64,000 bases of DNA from Forficula auricularia (taxonomy: Eukaryota > Arthropoda > Insecta > Dermaptera > Forficulidae). A program made the position numbers and the translations under genes. The notes under the pieces were generated by a model. It was not told where the DNA came from. It saw only the letters and a program-made list of their open reading frames with translations, and made no database searches. Below are positions 1 to 12,300 of this stretch, in pieces. The DNA is taken from assembly GCA_024734495.1 (NCBI GenBank), contig JALMQS010000099.1:103296320-103360319 (forward strand), read 5' to 3'. How positions within the stretch are numbered: position 1 is the first letter of the stretch; the number at the start of each line of letters is the position of its first letter.

Positions 1-97
1 AATTAATTATTTAATCATTATTATTTGATAATTAAGTTAAATAATTGTTAAAAATAATTATTAAAATTCTTCCAGAACTTAAGTGACTTGATTTAAA

Positions 98-613
98 TTT
101 TTCGTTAAATTGAAGGGTTGGTTTTGTCACAAATATAATAAAACAATAATTTTAATAACTATTAGAATTATTTAATTGATAACTATACAGTTTAGGTCAC
201 CACTGGTCGACCATCCTCAGTAGTTATCTCGTTCAAGAACCGGAATTTGTCATTTCACATGAAACATTGATTCTTAAATCTTCAATATAGATCATCACAC
301 AATTCATTACAATCACTCATATACATATATAGGTATAGCAACAATTTATGAAAACGTTTTCATAAATTGTTGCTATGTATATGTATATGTGTGATTGTAA
401 TCAATTGTGTGATGTATCTATATTGAAGATTTAAGAATCAATGTTTCATGTGAAATGACAAATTCCGGTTCTTGAACGAGATAACTACTGAGGATGGTCG
501 ACCAGTGGTGACCGAAACTGTATAGTTATCAATTAAATAATTCAAATAGTTATTAAAATTATTGTTTTATTATATTTGTGACAAAACCAACCCTTCAATT
601 TAACGAAAAATAA
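98..613. repeat. ~510 bp near-perfect palindrome (foldback element)
   Basis: The sequence from about 98 to 355 is followed directly by its reverse complement to about 613, with no loop; the centre is the self-complementary AACGTT at 353-358. Only a few mismatches and short indels separate the arms. A third copy of one arm lies at about 10425-10670. No transposase ORF is present. It looks like a foldback-type or palindromic MITE, or a very recent inverted duplication; a palindromic assembly artefact is also possible, but the separate third copy shows that the arm is a real dispersed repeat. Confidence 0.85.
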
Positions 614-755
614 TTATTAAGATTTTTTTTTTTTAGATCTAATTGATTGAAATGTATTTTGTTTATTTGATGTCGTATAAAAAATAGTTCTTATAAAAGT
701 TGTTTAGTTTTTTTTAAAGAATATGGTGGCGCAAAGAAAAATATAGGAAAAAAAT

Positions 756-1395
756 GAAATGACGTTGGATTGTAGCTAAGTGGATCACATCTTTTCTCTC
801 TTGGTCCAGACTTAAGACTCCGCAGACTCCAATAGCGTAATCCGCAGTAGTCTCGCGATAAATATCTTTTTCAAATAAGCGCTGTCAAAAACAATTCTCA
901 TTGATATAGCAATTATTCTTTTTTGTTATATTAATTAGAAAAATTATAAAAATTTATTTATTTATTTCAAGTTAGAAATATATAAGTTCAAATATTCTTT
1001 TCACTCAATATTTGACAAAAAATTCCTACATTTGATTCGCGATTGAATCAAATGTAGAAAACATTCGATTAATTTATGGCAAGCATCTAACATACATGCT
1101 AATAGACAGAGCGCTCTGGACTGGGAGATTAAATATATAACATCTGAGATTTCAAATTCACTTGGTGATCCATCCGAATGTCTAGCTGGGCTATACGCGA
1201 AATGACGTTGGATTGTAGCTAAGTGGATCACATCTTTTTCTCTCTTGGTCCAGACTTAAGACTCCGCAGACTCCAATAGCGTAATCCGCAGTAGTCTCGC
1301 GATAAATATATTTTTCAAATAAGCGCTGTCAAAAACAATTCTCATTGATATAGCAATTATTCTTTGTTATATTAATTAGAAAAATTATAAAAATA
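756..1395 (+). repeat. Direct repeat pair, with an inverted third copy near 2995-3120
   Basis: About 185 bp at 756-940 (starting GAAATGACGTTGGATTG) recurs nearly unchanged at 1198-1395. The same block appears reverse-complemented at about 2995-3120, immediately upstream of the fukutin exon. A 31-bp stretch (GATTGAATCAAATGTAGAAA...) is present in the same orientation at 1042-1072 and 3122-3152. The arrangement suggests a TIR element, or a duplicated segment, of about 1.9 kb (1198-3120). No coding sequence is seen inside. Confidence 0.7.
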
Positions 1396-2994
1396 TAGGG
1401 TTCCATTTAAAAAACTTGACCTTAAAATACCCTTGAAAGCTTGTTCTGCTTCGACAAACAATAGCCTAGTTTAGTTTCCCCTTCGATATAAATAAACTTT
1501 TATTTGAAACTTTTTTTCCAAATAATGCATTGTTTTTGAGTTATTTTTAGCCTCAAGATTTGAGTTATTTTTAGCCTCAAGATAAAAAAACTCACCCGGT
1601 ATATAAAAAAATACAAAGCTCTCATAATTAAACTTGCTAAGTAGTAATAACGCGAAAAAAATGTTAACTAATTTGAATTTATTTCAAAATTTAAGTTTCA
1701 CATCCTATTTATTCGTAAAACGGGAAAGATTCTGGGATAAGCATGAAACTTAGAACCCTTTTAGATCTTTTTTCTTTTGATAGTTGAATCAAGTGAAAGA
1801 AGAAAACATTATTTTTTATTATTTTAACGTTTTTGATGAGATTCCAATACTTTTTCCCAAGTTTTTGTATTGAAAGAACACTCTTAGGGATATCTAAGTC
1901 TGTAATGGAGGTTGTAGCTATAGGCCACGGGTTACGTGTTACTATCCATTGAGTAACTATAGGGTGGCAGGACTGTGTTTTTGATTGAGATATTTAAAAA
2001 AAAAATGGCTCTTTTCATCAGAAACTTGTCGATCTCTCTCTGTCTTACGTTCTGTCCGAGAATACCCCGAAATTCACTGTAGAAGACTCTGCTGATCTCT
2101 TTCTCACAGTACCGTAGCGGGGGGGGGGGGGGGGGGGCACTTGCCCTGGGCGGCACTCTGATAGGGCTGCAGATTTTAGAAAAAATTATAAAAGTTTTAT
2201 AACTTCGAGCTATGCTGTGAGTAAGACTAGGAAAATTAAATTTTAATTTTGAAAATGTATTTTATTTTTATTTCTTATATATTATAGGAGCCTGTAAAAT
2301 GTGATTTATATGTAATCAAAAGTATTACAACTATTATATCTACTAACTATTACTTTTTAATTAAATAAATGAATACTTATTTTTATTTTATTTATCTATA
2401 TAAATAAAAATGTACTGTTACGCTTAAGTGATACGTTGAAGGATCTCCGAAAGTTCTTCACCGATTTCTTTGAAATTTTCACACAACATTCTATTCAAAT
2501 ACATGAGTGTTTTTAATAAAATTGATGTTAAATGTGATTTTGTTCAGTAAACAAATTATTTATTTCACAATATTCATTAATTTCAATAATTTTTTAATGA
2601 TTTTCAACAAATAATAAATATTCTTAAATTTATATTTAAATTCAATATTAAATATCCTTAAAGTAATTATATCGTTTTTGGATAATAACTGAATATTGAC
2701 TACTAAAACATGTTTTACCATTAAATATTTTTTCGAAATTTTATTGAAAATTCTATGTGTGACTGGGTGAGAGGGAGGCAAATGTGGCATCTGACCCGGG
2801 CAGCAGAAACCTACGCTACGCCAATGCTTTCTCAATTAACATTTTTTCAAATTCAGTCTCATCTTTTATAACTATTAATACTCCTTTCAAAATTATAATT
2901 ATTGGTCAGGGTAAATAGACAGATCGTACATAGGTTCATTCTTCCTTCAATTTTTAATTTGTTCATTAAACTTATAACATATCAATGTGAAATA
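1396..2994. other. AT-rich non-coding stretch with a G tract
   Basis: No gene is recognised here. The stretch holds a 20-base G run around 2119-2138, a direct repeat of a ~20-base motif at about 1540-1580, and otherwise AT-rich sequence. The small ORFs are short and low in complexity. Confidence 0.6.
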
Positions 2995-3204
2995 AATTTA
3001 TAATTTTTCTCATTAATATATCAAAGAATAATTGATATATCAACGAGAATTATTTTGACCGCGCTTATTTGAAAAAGATATTTATCGCTAGACTACTGCG
3101 GATGACGCTATTGGAGTCTGCGATTGAATCAAATGTAGAAAACATTCGATTATATCAATGTGACCTTATTTTTATAATTTTTACTTCTTGATTGTTTTTT
3201 TCAG

Positions 3205-3685
3205 ATATTATCGACAATGTGGACTAATTACTCATTCAGGAGACGTCGATTTGGGTGTCTTCGCCGCTGAACACACATCAGCTATCATTCCTGCTTTGAC
3301 TGCTCGTGGATTGACACTGAAACATATTTTCGGCCGAGAAAACGACAGTCTTGAATACTCATTCCTTGCTGGCGGACTGAAACTCGACTTGTTTTTCTTT
3401 TATGAAGATTCTTCAACGGGTAGTTTCTGGAATGGAGGAACCCAAGCACGCACTGGACGCAAATTTAAATATACCTTTCCTCGGTTCACCCTGTGCTGGA
3501 CTGAATTCCTGGAACTGAAGGTTCGTGTCCCGTGCGAAACCCAAGCCTATATTGAAGCTAATTACGGCCCAGATTGGTTTACGCCTGTTAAAGATTGGGA
3601 TTGGAAATCAAGTCCACCAAACTCTCAACCGAACGGCTTCTGGGCTAAAGAGCAATGGCCCGAAGTCATTCAAATGCACGCCTGA
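3205..3685 (+). CDS. FKTN: Fukutin homologue, last coding exon (LicD-type transferase domain)
   Basis: The exon starts after a polypyrimidine tract and CAG at 3202-3204 and runs open for about 160 codons to TGA at 3683-3685. The protein matches the C-terminal domain of fukutin: YRQCG then GDVDLGVF (the DxD metal-binding motif), [50 protein letters not shown] and a C-terminal PEVIQ. Known family: Golgi ribitol-5-phosphate transferases that elongate the O-mannosyl glycan of alpha-dystroglycan. The first exonic base completes a split codon, so upstream exons must exist; they lie before this window or are not recognisable in the AT-rich upstream. The exon is intact, with no frame break. Its GC content is visibly higher than its flanks, as expected for real coding sequence. 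Confidence 0.93.
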
Positions 3686-4095
3686 TCTCATACATAGTGA
3701 TTGATTCTTTTTTAATATTTATATATTTTTAAAACTATATAGATTTATATTTGAAATCTAGACACAAACAAATAGTACAATATATACTTATTCATAGTGT
3801 TCTTAAGGAAAATCAAAAGTTTTTCCCCAAAATATTGTAAAATTTAATATTTTTTTATTATATTTCTAAAGGAAATTTTACTAGTCATTTGGATATTTTA
3901 GAAATGAAATATCTTGTTTTCAATCAAAAAGTGGAAATTAATTTATGAATCTCTTGTTGAATTTTATTTGCACTCTGTTCTTTTTCTTTTATTCATTTCA
4001 TCTCATTAGCCAAGATATTTTCGAACTGAATATAGTATACTGGAATATTAGACTTGATAAGAAAGAAATATTGTAATTTTAATTTTTCTTGCAGA
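3686..4095. other. 3' flank of fukutin gene
   Basis: This is AT-rich sequence after the fukutin stop codon and probably includes the 3' UTR. I see no second gene and cannot assign one polyadenylation site with confidence. Confidence 0.4.
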
Positions 4096-4103
4096 CTTAA
4101 AAG

Positions 4104-4621
4104 CAGTGCCGGATTAAACTAATTTGCGGCCCTAGATCAAATTTTTTGCCGCCCTTTGCTAGGTCCCTAATAAATAAAATAATTTAACTTATTTTATTAA
4201 AAATCAAAATAAATATACATATATAATACATTTGCACTCTTCAAATGGAAATTCAGCTCAGCTTGCGTCTCGCCTGACGTATAGCAAATTCACTTATCAG
4301 ATCCTTGTAAATAATGTTCACTGTAAGAGAAGATTCATTGCTTAATATTGCTAATGCATTACATCTTTCCTGATTCATTTTATTTCAAATCTGATAATGT
4401 ACTCGGAGTTTTTATTTTATCTTTCTTTCTTTCTTGTGTTTTTGTTTATCATAGGCTCCACGGAGGAGCGCTTGATGAAAGTCATGATTTAAAAAATAAA
4501 ATAGTAAATAAAACAAATATATAAAGTAATCCTGCTGAGAATATGTAAGAAATCAACTCCAGGCATGATCGTCCTCCCAAGCTATATGCCTCCCTAGTTC
4601 CTGTCTCTAGATCCGGCCCTG
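4104..4621. mobile_element. hAT-type MITE (CAGTGCCGGAT...ATCCGGCCCTG)
   Basis: The termini are CAGTGCCGGAT at 4104 and ATCCGGCCCTG ending at 4621, an imperfect TIR typical of non-autonomous hAT elements. The flanking octamers CTTAAAAG (4096-4103) and CTTAGAAG (4622-4629) match at 7 of 8 bases, as expected for an aged 8-bp target-site duplication. There is no transposase. Confidence 0.75.
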
Positions 4622-5273
4622 CTTAGAAGATAAAATATGTTTATTAATAATATAAAATAAGACTTATATGTTGTACTCTATAATTTATTTGATTTTATGT
4701 ATAAAATGTATTAATTAATCAATTTTTTGATAACTTTTCTGTATATCTAGTCAATATATTTAATCTTAAAATGAATATTAATTATCTTTATTTTGTTATT
4801 ATTATACAACATTAGATGTTGAATAAGTATCAGGTTTTCGGACAAAAAGAACACCATAATTGATTATTTCTGAGTTTATAGCCCTGAAGGTGATCAAATA
4901 AGATCTTATTTTTTACCGAAAACTTGACACTACATACACAAATTTAAAAAATCATATTAACAAAAATTTTCATATATTATTACAGTTGGCAATTTAAAAT
5001 TAAATAATTTGGATTTGAAATTTTGACTTGGGATCAATATTTGCGATTCACTTATATTATTTAGGTACTTAAAATATTTATAATTATTGTCTTGTCTTGT
5101 CAGGCACTGATGGTGCGACTAGGAACTTAAATTAATATCACTTATAGAGTAAAGTATATATCTATATTTGATCAATTTGGATACTGTTTATAAAATATAT
5201 ATATTATTCTTTAAGTTAATATGCTTTTACAATCCCATCCAACATGTGCCAAAATAATAAAATAGAATATTAA

Positions 5274-5974
5274 GGTAGTTGTTTCGCGACAATACTAGCA
5301 AAAAGTTAATTCTAGAGTATATAGAACAGACAATAAGGATTCATAGTTCATAAGCCCAAAACTTTTTGCTCTTTATGTACCAATTCTAGCCAATCCCGTG
5401 CTCGTTTGACAAATTTGGCACCATTGTAAGAGATTGAATATTTTTTATTAAAATGACAGATAAAATACATTTTAAATTTCTATAAAAATCGTTTTGTTAT
5501 TTTTACTTTATTTAACAAATGTAATCAACGCCTACGTTACACCTTATGAAAATTATAATTTTGAAAAAATCTAGCGCATGCATCTTTCGCTGGTTAAATA
5601 AATGCGCTGTTGACAAATTGTTTTTAGTTATTTTTCATTATTTATTCCTAATTATCTCAGAAACTGTGTTGTAACTATGAATCAAAATTGGTTTAAAATA
5701 TGTATTGGTTATTTTTTAATGTTGATTTAGTTTTTTATAAAAATGGTAAGAAGGGTTTCTTAATTATAATTAAATTTGTATGCAAACTTTCCGATATCCC
5801 GTATAGTGCAATGTTAAAGAGCCCGAAAAACTCGATTTTTGAAATCTAATATCTCCGGAACTATATTGTTCATAAATTTCGTTTTGCCACTAATCGATGC
5901 AGAAGTATTTAAATAATAATCTGTCTAAATTTCAAAAAAAATCTTAAGAAAACGCATTTGGCGGAACAACTACC
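5274..5974. mobile_element. TTAA-flanked ~700 bp MITE, copy 1
   Basis: The element starts GGTAGTTGTTTCGCG and ends GGCGGAACAACTACC, giving an inverted repeat of about 14 bp, with TTAA at both ends (5270-5273 and 5975-5978). Three further copies exist: 42190-49328 (split by two insertions), 59376-60077, and a degraded one at about 60475-61140. A TTAA target points to the piggyBac or Kolobok class, but no transposase is present, so the superfamily is an inference. Confidence 0.75.
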
Positions 5975-6289
5975 TTAAAAAAAAATTAATTTATATATTA
6001 AAATTATAAAGAAAGAAAGTCAAGATTAATTATTATTTCTTATAAGTTTATAAAAGGATCTCATATCGATGGTGTCTAGGCCAAAGAGTGTAAGCCTCAA
6101 AAAAATTCGTGCCTGTGCTGTCTGACCTGACCCAGAGATTTCGTCAGCAGTTGTAATTTTTGACTCTTATTCTATTGTACTAACCTAAACTAACTTGCAT
6201 ACCAATTTTTAGGTCGACTGTTCTGTTAGTATAGATTTGACAGCCTATTGAAGAAAAAACCTTGAGTTGTTTTTATGAAAATGGAAAAA

Positions 6290-7325
6290 ATTGGAGAAGC
6301 GCGCGGTCATAAAATACTTCTATTTGAAAGGCTTAACACCAATTTAAATCAAAGAAGAAATGGCTTCAACATTGAAAAACTCTTCTCCATCATATTCAAA
6401 GGTCAAACAGTGGATTTCGGAATTTAAGAAAAGTCGCACGAGCACTGATGTCGAATCAGGTTCAAGACGCCTAATCGAGGTCCCAACTGGCGAAATGTTC
6501 AAAAAAATACATAAAATCGTGCTAGAAGACCGCAGATTGAAAATGAGTGAGATAGCTAAGACTACTGGGATGTCAGCTGAACGTGTTCACAACATGTTAC
6601 ATCAACATTTGTGCATGGAGAAGTTCAGTGTTAGGTGGCTGCCACGATTGCTAACAATCGATTAAAAGTTGCGGTGGAAGATTGATTCAACCGAGAATTT
6701 GGCACTATATAAGCGAAATTCCAGAGAATTTTTAACTGTTGATGAAACTTGAGTCCACCATTATAAGCCTTAAAATAAACAACAATCCAAACAATGGACA
6801 AAATCAGGCGAAGCACCTCCAAAGAAGGCAAACACAATTTTATCTGCGAATAAGGTTATGGCGAATATTTTTTGGGATTCGAAAGGAATTATCTTCATTG
6901 ATTACCTTGAGAAGGGTAGAACCATCAATGGTGTATACTATGAAGGGTTATAACAATGTTTGAATGACGAGAAAAAACTACCGCATCTGGCAAAGAAAAG
7001 AATCTTGTTTCACCATGACAATGCACCCGCTAATTCGTAGTTGTTGCGATGGCTAAAATTAACGAATTGAAGTTCGAATTGTTCCCCCAACCACTGTATT
7101 CACCAGATTTAGCCCCCAGAGACTTTCATCTGTTTCCTAATCTCAAAAATGGCTCGGAGGAAAAAGATTTGTGAGTCATCAATGCTGTCAATGAGTATTT
7201 TGAGGGACTTGACAAATCACACTATAAAAATGGTATCATGCATTATAGCACCATTATGAAAAATGTATTAGTCTTGATAAAGATTATGTTGAAAAATACA
7301 ATTTTAAAAAAATCCAAAAAAAAAA
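6290..7325 (+). pseudogene. mariner transposase, inactivated
   Basis: A degraded mariner-family transposase. The N-terminal helix-turn-helix part is open at 6360-6665 (KVKQWISEFK..., RRLKMSEIAKTTGMSAERVHNML). The catalytic half follows in broken frames: VDET then a TGA where the family has Trp, then VHHYKP at about 6739-6775; HHDNAPAN at about 7011-7034; YSPDLAPRDFHLFPNL at about 7099-7146. These are the three Asp motifs of a DD34D-type enzyme that cuts and pastes DNA at TA. Several stops and shifts make it non-functional. The TIRs are not clear to me. Confidence 0.85.
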
Positions 7326-7329
7326 AATT

Positions 7330-8060
7330 TCTTTCTTTATCAGGCAGGAAACTTATCAAACCATCCTCGTAAGAGTAGCCTTGAAATATTATTTAAAAAA
7401 TAACCCATACAGAATTGTTTCCCCTAATGTAATCATTATTGCAATGTTAAGGAGGGGGAGATCAAAGCAAACGGGATTTCACATAGATACATCAATTTCA
7501 TAAAGAACCATTTCACTTTTACTAGTTTAACTCTCAACTTGATTTATTGGTTTTAAAAAATTCTAATTCTGTAGTCAGAAAACTTATTTTCTTTTAAATA
7601 TATATCATTTCTATGAATATACTTGTATTACTGAAATTTATACAAATTATCATTCGTCTTAAGAAAGACGGGCGGAGTGAGTTAACCTTATTTAATTATA
7701 ACTAGGGAGGTCTTCAAAAAAGTGACCAACTGTAACAGGGGGGGGGAGATGACTGGATTTAGCGTGACGTATTTTATGACCGGCTACTAGGTGCAAAAAA
7801 GGTTATTCCTATGGAAATTGTTAGAATCTAGTCAATCGGTTTAATCCAATAGTATCCAAACTTTATCTCCGTCCCCCTGTGTTTTATAAAAAATATTCAC
7901 GCCCTCATCTAAATTTTCTTAACAGCCTATGTAATTTTGTAAATAATTCAATTAAATCTTGGACCATAATTTATTCAATAAAACACAAGAGAAAATAATT
8001 AGTACTAACAATATTTATTGTTCCTATTTAAGACATTTAATGTTACAAATGTTTTCCTTC
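7330..8060. other. Non-coding, no recognised gene
   Basis: AT-rich sequence with a short G run near 7739-7747. I see no conserved ORF or clear element. Confidence 0.4.
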
Positions 8061-9128
8061 AGTGGCGTAGCTACCACAGCAAAGCTTACGGACCCTGTGG
8101 TTTTAAAAAGACTCAACATTATTCGATTAAAAATATAGTTTATATATTTTTTATATTTGTCTTCAAATAAAATCTCATTTTACTTTTAGTTATTTCTTTG
8201 TTATCAAATGTGAAAAAAGTGTTTTTATTTAAATTTAATTAATGTAGACAACGGGTCTAATTTAAAACTCTATGCACTACAAGCAATTTTTAATAGCCAG
8301 CAACTCCGAGCCATTTTTACTATAACCTATTATCTACTCCCGATCTATTTATAATGGTTCGCAAGTTTAAAAATCTTGATTTGTTGACAAGTTAAATGTA
8401 TGTATTCATTTTCCCACGAATCAAAAATCGTAATACAATTTTAATAGAATTATTATTTTGGGTATGATCGAATTTTATGTGAGGTCAAAAATTAAAAATA
8501 TATTCCATAGAGTGGGAGGTATCTCTGTAAAGATCTCTTTAAATAGAATTAGGTTTAATTTTTTAAATTTATTTCGGTTTAAAATGAAAGTGTGAGAGAG
8601 CTCCAAATTGGCATTTATTGGACTTGTCGGCGTTTGGAAATAGCTTAATTTAAAATTAAGGAAAAATATCAGAAATTTACTCTTCCCTTTTTATCAATGT
8701 CAAACAAGAAGGAATTTGTTATCCCAAGTATTTTGGAACTTATAAGGTTCGAAACTCTAGTATGTGATCTGACTCGCACTTGGCCATAGTGTGGCAAATA
8801 AAGAAAATCGTTATTTTAACATTCAATTATTCAACCACTATAACGGAGTATATGCCTATGAAAACCTGAAGAATATTTCCTACTAAATGTTTAATTATAT
8901 AATGTTGGTTTTTGAAGTCGCCAGAGCTCCGGCAAAGGATTAATATTTTTGCTTGTGGCCACAAAATTTCTAGCCACTGTACATTCTTATACATAATTTA
9001 TAATCCAAAATATATGTTTTTAATAGTAATAAAAATGATAATTATAAAATATAGGAAAACGCATTCATTAGTCTCAAAATGTATACTTTGATTTCAAAAC
9101 TGCGCTCTTCGCAGTTTGGAAACCACTG
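8061..9128. mobile_element. hAT-type terminal fragments
   Basis: CAGTGGCGTAGCTACCA at 8061 is a typical hAT 5' end, and ...TCTAGCCACTG at about 8979 could be its partner, though the flanking octamers do not match. A separate end, GTTTGGAAACCACTG, finishes at about 9128. I read these as remnants of one or more non-autonomous hAT elements without transposase. Similar ends recur in inverse orientation at about 25206 and 25800. Confidence 0.45.
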
Positions 9129-10085
9129 ACTATAATTATGGGTTTCACGATACAGCTTTTGTGTAATGTGTTACTGGTCAAATATTCTATTAAGTTAGAA
9201 AAAACATTTCGATCTAAAATGACAAATAAATTTGTATTTAAACTTTTTTGTTTATTTAATAGACTGATATTAATCTCTTAGAAATATTTATTTTTTAATT
9301 ATCTCCGAATTTGCCTAGTATTTTGGAGCATCTATGTAGACATGCTTTATAACATTCAGATGCTTCTAGTAAAAATATTTCAGTTTGTATAAATAAATTT
9401 TTTGTCGTAAAACAATTTTTTTATTTTTTTTTTTTAGAAATTACACCGTGTTGTTTAAGACAACATCGGAATGAAAAAGTATATAGAAAGATTCTACTCT
9501 CAGAATCTCTTAAGTGAGAAAAAACATTCCGATCTAAAATGACAAATAAATTTGTATTCAAACTTTTTTGTTTATTTAATAGACTGATATGAAATTAATT
9601 TAAGGTCATTTTTATAATATAATATATATTTATATAAACAAATATAGTTCATTGAAAAACAATGGTAAAAATATTCATTTCTTACATTTTGGGAGAAATT
9701 CTCTCTTTATCAATTAAAAAATTGGCAGAGTATTTCTTCGAAACGTTTGAAATAATAAACATGTTTAAGATTATTTTTCAAAGAATTATATTTATTTATA
9801 ATATATAAACATTCAAGAATTTTTTTAAATATATATTTGTCTCATATTTATACTTTTTATTTTTCACTTATAAATGTTTCTTGAATCACTCTATTACAAA
9901 ATCTATATTTGTACAATAAATAATTCACATGTATTTATTCTTAAATATAATGCTCTAATTACTATTAATTATTATAAAAATTATAATATTCTCTACTAGT
10001 TATTTAAATCAAATTTCAAAACAACCTATTTTCCTTTTATTTTTATTTATTATAGATCAAGGAGGATGTATCAAGTAAAGATGGA
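9129..10085. other. AT-rich intergenic stretch with a local duplication
   Basis: A block beginning AAAACATTTCGATCTAAAAT near 9200 recurs near 9523 (about 70 bp, direct). No coding sequence or other structure is recognised. Confidence 0.5.
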
Positions 10086-10088
10086 TGC

Positions 10089-10215
10089 GCTGGGTTCAAT
10101 AAAACACCCTGAATAAAACGTTTCGGCCTGAATTTATCTGGCCATCTTCAGTTAATTTTAATTAATTCAGGCCGAAACGTTTTATTCAGGGTGTTTTATT
10201 GAACCCAGCTCATCC
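10089..10215. repeat. Short hairpin element with hammerhead-like core
   Basis: The arms (starting GGGTTCAATAAAACACCCTG near 10100 and its complement near 10185-10205) face each other around CGTTTCGGCC...CCATCTTCAG. On the minus strand the core reads CTGAAGATGGCC...GGCCGAAAC. Related cores occur at about 13844, 17054, 56844 and 57691. Confidence 0.65.
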
Positions 10216-10424
10216 AACTTTACCTGATACCTCCTCCTTCATCACAGCCACGAACTCTAACAACATTATTATATTCTCTTAGAATTAGATTATCAATTGA
10301 AGAAAAATATTATCAATTATTTATTTATGGAAATTGTTCCTTCTAAATTTATTAAGAAAGAACAACTGATAATTAATATTTTTTATTTTTATATCTAAGC
10401 TATGATTTTAAAATTGAATTTTTT

Positions 10425-10670
10425 GTTAAATTGAAGGGTTGGTTTTGTCACAAATATAATAAAACAATAATTTTAATAACTATTTGAATTATTTAATTGA
10501 TAACTATACAGTTTCGGTCACCACTGGTCGACCATCCTCAGTAGTTATCTCGTTCAAGAACCGGAATTTGTCATTCATTCTTAAATCTTCAATATAGATA
10601 CATCACACAATTCATTACAATCACACATATACATATATATAGCATCAATTTATAAGAACGTTTATCACTG
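10425..10670 (+). repeat. Single arm of the 98-613 palindrome
   Basis: About 245 bp nearly identical to the left half of the window-start palindrome (TTAAATTGAAGGGTTGG through TAGCATCAATTTAT), with a small deletion near 10575. Here it is not followed by its complement. Confidence 0.85.
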
Positions 10671-11345
10671 AACTATTTTGAATTCAACAATATTTCGCGT
10701 AGTAATCGTTCGTATAGTAAAGTAAAAATGGTTAAATGATAAAAATCAAAGGAATTAATTATTACTAAGCTACGCTTAAAAAGTAGTCTGCATTCACCAA
10801 GTCACCGGAATGGAATAAGAGATAATTTAATAACTGGATTCCTGTGGATCAAAATTGAGAGTAACTCTTAAAGATTATTCAAAAGTGCTGGGTTAGATTC
10901 CTTTTTCTTTTTTTAATTCACTCAAAAAGACACTCCGAATAGATGCAGCACCTCTTTTTATTAGCGAAATGAGTGATCGATGGAAGGTAAGAACCTCTGA
11001 AACGTTGACATTTGAAAAAAAGAGAAAAAAGTTTTGTCTAATTAAATAACTTCTTGTAAGATATTATTTCTCTTGTTTTGAATCTGGACTGCCTCATTCA
11101 AATCCTACAATATTACATTTACCAGTCGGTCTCCGAAAACTATTTCAAACTTATTAATTAATTAATTTCGATCGAAATCATTTTTATATTAATGTTATTA
11201 ATTTTATTTTTTTAATTATTTATTTAATGAATAATTCTTTCATTCGTTCGTATATTGAGTCAGGAGTCTAGAATCTAGATGAACTAAAATAAAGGAATTT
11301 GTTAAATCGATAATCTCTTAGCAACAGCATAAAATCTTTCTAGAA

Positions 11346-11447
11346 ATGGAGGATTTAAAAGATCGAAGTGTTCATTTAACAGCTCAAAAGATTACAAGAG
11401 AATTTCCTAAAATGCCGATCTATAAAAGTTTCTACAGTAGGGTGGAG
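11346..11447 (+). CDS. TBC1D19: TBC1D19 homologue, exon 1
   Basis: ATG at 11346 opens 34 codons (MEDLKDRS...IYKSFYSRVE) that end exactly at a GTAAAT donor (11448), phase 0. The peptide resembles the N terminus of TBC1D19, a predicted TBC-domain Rab GTPase-activating protein. The next exon begins at 15591 in the same phase. Together the six visible exons (11346-11447, 15591-16006, 18673-18733, 18806-18927, 24295-24408, 26148-26222) follow the human protein in order. No promoter element can be named with confidence. Confidence 0.82.
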
Positions 11448-11759
11448 GTAAATTAAGTTTTATTTCTATTTACGTATATACATTATATAGTTGTTTTTCA
11501 TTTATAATCGTTTTCATTTCGAGAACTTTTTTAAAAGCTTTGTAAGCCATAAGAATAACTAATTACATCTTTCTCAAATACAAATTAACCTGTCTCAAAA
11601 TTTATATCAATAATATTTCGATAAATTTATTTTATGGTTATATTTCGCCAGAATAAGCTAATTATGTCTGACGAATCTTGACAAGGCCAAATTTATTTTT
11701 CAACGGAGGGTGGAAATAATTTTATTTCCAAAAATGACTGCTTCTGAGTATATATATAA

Positions 11760-12300
11760 ATACTAGCTGCAATGCCCGCCTTCGGCGGCCCTCTTGCTGG
11801 CCAGGGGGCACGCCCCCTTGACCCCCCACTCCCACCCAGAACCACCACCCTCGCACCCCACACACCCCGGACTCAACCCGATGCCCTCCACCCCCACGCA
11901 CCACCCCCCGCCTAGCCCCCTGGACCCCCACACCCACTATGCCCTCCGGACTCCACCCCGCACCAACCCCTTCACCCTACTCCGTCTTACTCCCTCACCC
12001 CAATTCCACCCCCCGCGCACTCATCCCGCGGGACCCCCCCCCCCCCCGCACCCCATACATTAACGCACCTCCGCACCCGTACTATTTCTCCACCCCCGCA
12101 CCCAGTTTTTGCATTTTTAATCTTCTAGTGACCCACAGATTATGTATATAAAATTTGGTTAAGTTGGCTCTAAGGGTAAGAGTTTTCATTTGTTGACCCC
12201 CCCCATTTTGGTTCTCTAGTTTTTCCATTTATATCCTTCTAGTGACCCACAGATTATGTATACAAAATTTGGTTGAGTATGGTCCTAGAGCAAGAATTTT
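11760..12300 (+). repeat. C-rich dispersed repeat, left end plus minisatellite unit
   Basis: Begins ACTAGCTGCAATGCCCGCC at about 11762, passes through a strongly C-rich stretch to about 12060, then carries two copies of the motif GATTATGTATA(T/C)A(A/T)AATTTGG. The same repeat in opposite orientation ends at about 35336 (GGGCCTTGCAGCTAGTA); related segments are at 16190-16980, 26870-27770, 28040-30100, 34880-35340 and 52600-52900. The proline-rich ORFs here are composition artefacts. Confidence 0.65.

Noticed and set aside
240..480. Peptide NDKFRFLNE in the palindrome arm, recalling a VHS-domain segment of GGA adaptors
   Set aside because: Only about eight residues match, in a frame with nearby stops, and the sequence is a repeated element.
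2119..2138. G20 run as a G-quadruplex or regulatory element
   Set aside because: A single homopolymer run with no other support; such runs are also prone to sequencing error.
11722..12151. Overlapping Pro/His-rich and Gly-rich ORFs on both strands
   Set aside because: They arise from the C-rich composition of the dispersed repeat; no conserved motif, and the same block elsewhere has no ORF.
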